Part shown: piece after piece, positions 61,918 through 64,000 of the stretch | Layout of the letters: each line of letters begins with the position of its first letter | Numbering within the stretch: position 1 is the stretch's first letter | Source: Sebastes aleutianus | Taxonomy: Eukaryota > Chordata > Actinopteri > Perciformes > Sebastidae | Direction: 5' to 3' | DNA: 64,000 nt | NCBI GenBank assembly: GCA_916700875.1 | Contig: CAKAKS010000295.1 | Location: 1 to 64,000 of the forward strand | Translations under genes and position numbers: made by a program | Notes under the pieces: model-generated | Told to the model about the DNA's origin: nothing | The model's database searches: none | The model's input: only the letters and a program-made list of their open reading frames with translations

Positions 61918-64000
61918 ACCCTACCCCTTCATCCTGCAGTCTCTCTTCCAGTAAGAATCACCATTTCCCATCTCATTTTGTCCCCCACCAGTCCTTACAT
62001 TGTGATTGGCCCATTAGCAGTGTCTTGTTGGACTGCTGCTAGCTTCTAGCCCGCATTTCCAAACCAGGCATGTGGGTGGAAATGGTACATACATTAGACT
62101 GCAGCCACATAACACTCAATATACAATAGCACAAAATTCAACAGCTAATACGTTGTTGACTAACCATCCACTCACACTGGGTCACTTTGACTATGTTGGT
62201 TCCAGTGTGAATGCATGGTTAGTCTCACACAACCACTGGCTGCAGTTCGGTCACATAGTACATTTCTGACTCTTCCGCCACCCCATTACACCCAACCAAC
62301 CTTTCAAAACTTCCAGTCCTAAGTGCATGTGTTTATACCTGTCTCAGGCTGTCATCCTTTATCTCTGTAGGGAGATTAATAGCAGTTAGACGTGCCCAGT
62401 CATGCTCTGTATTCCTGTGCTGTGCTGTTGTCAGTCTGTCTCTCTGCTGTTTTCTATGTAGTGCCAAAAAACTGCATAATCAATGATAACACAGTGCAGT
62501 TATCAAACGTCCCCTCTAGGATTATGATCCCAAACTTAAAGAGAGGAGAGATGAAGAGAATGGAGGTGTGAACGTCTCAGGTTAAATTACAAATGGTGAA
62601 CTTGGTACCAAATGTTGTGGACAATCTTTGAAATGCTGTAACTATAGTAACCAGGAGAAACCGAGCTGTGTGATTCCACCAGCAGGTCATTAATTGTTAG
62701 AACCCAAACACAGCTGTGCATGTGGATGAAATGAGTGCTGGACCTGGACCTGGACCTGGACTGATTTCAGACTGAGGAGCTCTGTAATATACTGTACTAT
62801 ATCCTAATAGTGACTGATATTTATGATTCTTTATGGCTCTCTCATTACTAAAGGCCTATTTGACTTTAACATTGTATTAATAATATAATCTCTGTATTTC
62901 CACACTTTTTCCCATCACATTATAATTGTCTTAAGCACTTTTTTACACCATTTTTTTTTTAATGGTATGGGATAATAATATTTAGTAATACAAAAACAGA
63001 AGTACTAAGACACAAGCCGTTCAGCACGTCATTACCAGGAGTTTTTAAATAGTGTGCAGGGCTTTTATTTACCTTAATGGCAGAGAGAACCAGGTCTTTA
63101 TTTTGAATTTAATGCAACACTTCCTCCATGTTTTCCTGCAGGTCTTTTAATCTGTCACAATTACTGGTAAAGAAAACTTGGACTTGTGTTATAAAATAGT
63201 GTGCAGCTAATCAACTCTTCATTTTCCTGCCAACAGATACACGTTTAATCAATGTTTGAGCAGGAGAGGAATGTGTTTGTCAGTGCAGAGCAACACACAA
63301 ACAAGTAATGACTTGTTCAGGACGTGAAACAAAGTTTAAGACTTTGACTTGACTTCGGACTTGTCAGTTTTGACTTAACTAAAACCTCAAAGTCAAGACT
63401 TGGGACTATTTACTGCACAAGTGTGTGTAAATGTAGCTTAAGGTAGTGGTTCCTAACTCTCCAGCTGGGACCCTGCACGGTGTCTAACCATCACTGCTAT
63501 CCAAAATTGTGTTTATTGTTTCAGGCTTATCTCAAATCTCACATAAACCACCTTTGATGAGGGTTCATCTGGTTATTTTAAGGGGCCAAAAGGAGTTGGG
63601 AACTAGTGGCTTATGGTACAGTCGTGATACACAGGACAGCTGTCTGAGCACCTAGTAGGCCAGTGCTGGTGGAAGGTCCGACCCAATTTAGGTACATCAT
63701 CAGTCCACACTAACAGCAGCCTAGGGTTTAAGTTTGGCTAAAAGAGTAGAGCTGTGTAAATAGAATCAGCTCAAATTCCTGCATTTTTCCAACACGTCGG
63801 ACTGTTCTTTTATTATAATTAATCTTGTATTTCTGCAGTTATCATTGTCTGTACTCTGTGGTGCATCCTCAAGCTTTATTTTGGTCTTTCGTTCAGTTCC
63901 CAAAGCCTTAATTTAAAGAACCTTTTTCTCATTTTCTGCCATCTGATCTGTCTCGGCTCATCTAAAGCATTCTATGAAAAATGAAAAAAAAAATACTTTG
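61918..64000 (+). other. arhgap1 3' UTR and downstream flank
   Basis: No further coding exon seen. The sequence is AT-rich with many TTTTATTT-like stretches. No AATAAA signal was pinned as the true end. The small frame at 62,072-62,269 is not recognised and is probably untranslated sequence. Confidence 0.6.

Overview
This is vertebrate, almost certainly teleost fish, nuclear DNA. It has multi-exon genes with GT-AG introns, AT-rich introns full of fish-type DNA transposons, a FISNA-NACHT-LRR immune receptor of the fish-expanded NLR (NLRC3-like) family, an I-clade LINE, a retrovirus-like provirus and a vertebrate arhgap1 gene. All host genes read on the plus strand. The species cannot be named from the sequence.

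Layout. (1) 1-5.3 kb: last LRR exons and stop codon of an NLR gene (NLR-A) that begins left of the window. (2) 5.3-10 kb: its 3' flank, a TIR element and a CpG-rich promoter-like block (P1). (3) 10.04-23.92 kb: an I-clade LINE, split by a 9,132-bp endogenous retrovirus on the minus strand with two 352-bp LTRs and a GTAT target duplication. (4) 23.9-26.7 kb: gene-free spacer with an L2-type LINE 3' end. (5) 26.7-44.03 kb: complete NLR gene (NLR-B): promoter P2, three tandem N-terminal repeat exons, a shortened cysteine exon, a 1,840-bp FISNA-NACHT exon, three 174-bp LRR exons and a tiny stop exon. (6) 44-51.64 kb: a second copy of the 3' flank, TIR element, promoter (P3) and LINE, without the provirus. 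(7) 52.1-52.6 kb: intron relic of a third NLR gene (NLR-C). (8) 53.5-61.9 kb: eleven exons of arhgap1 (Cdc42GAP/p50RhoGAP), then its 3' UTR and flank to the end.

How it fits together. The window is the right-hand edge of a tandem NLR array. A large segmental duplication (about 543-23,920 versus 39,313-51,640) carries LRR exons 1-3, 3' flank, promoter and LINE. The LINE already had an endonuclease deletion before duplication. The provirus entered the left copy afterwards, since the right copy keeps the empty site. The right LINE copy still has a 14-bp target duplication, and then acquired two more deletions. The introns between the N-terminal repeat exons are themselves tandem copies, each carrying the same long-armed TIR element, and they have been separately hit by a Tc1-like element, a TA-target element and a minisatellite.

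The provirus keeps LTRs, env and RNase H/integrase reading frames, but joins the front of gag to the RT-RNase H connection, so capsid, nucleocapsid, protease and most of RT are absent. No identity percentages or database comparisons were computed; statements of similarity come from reading aligned stretches by eye.
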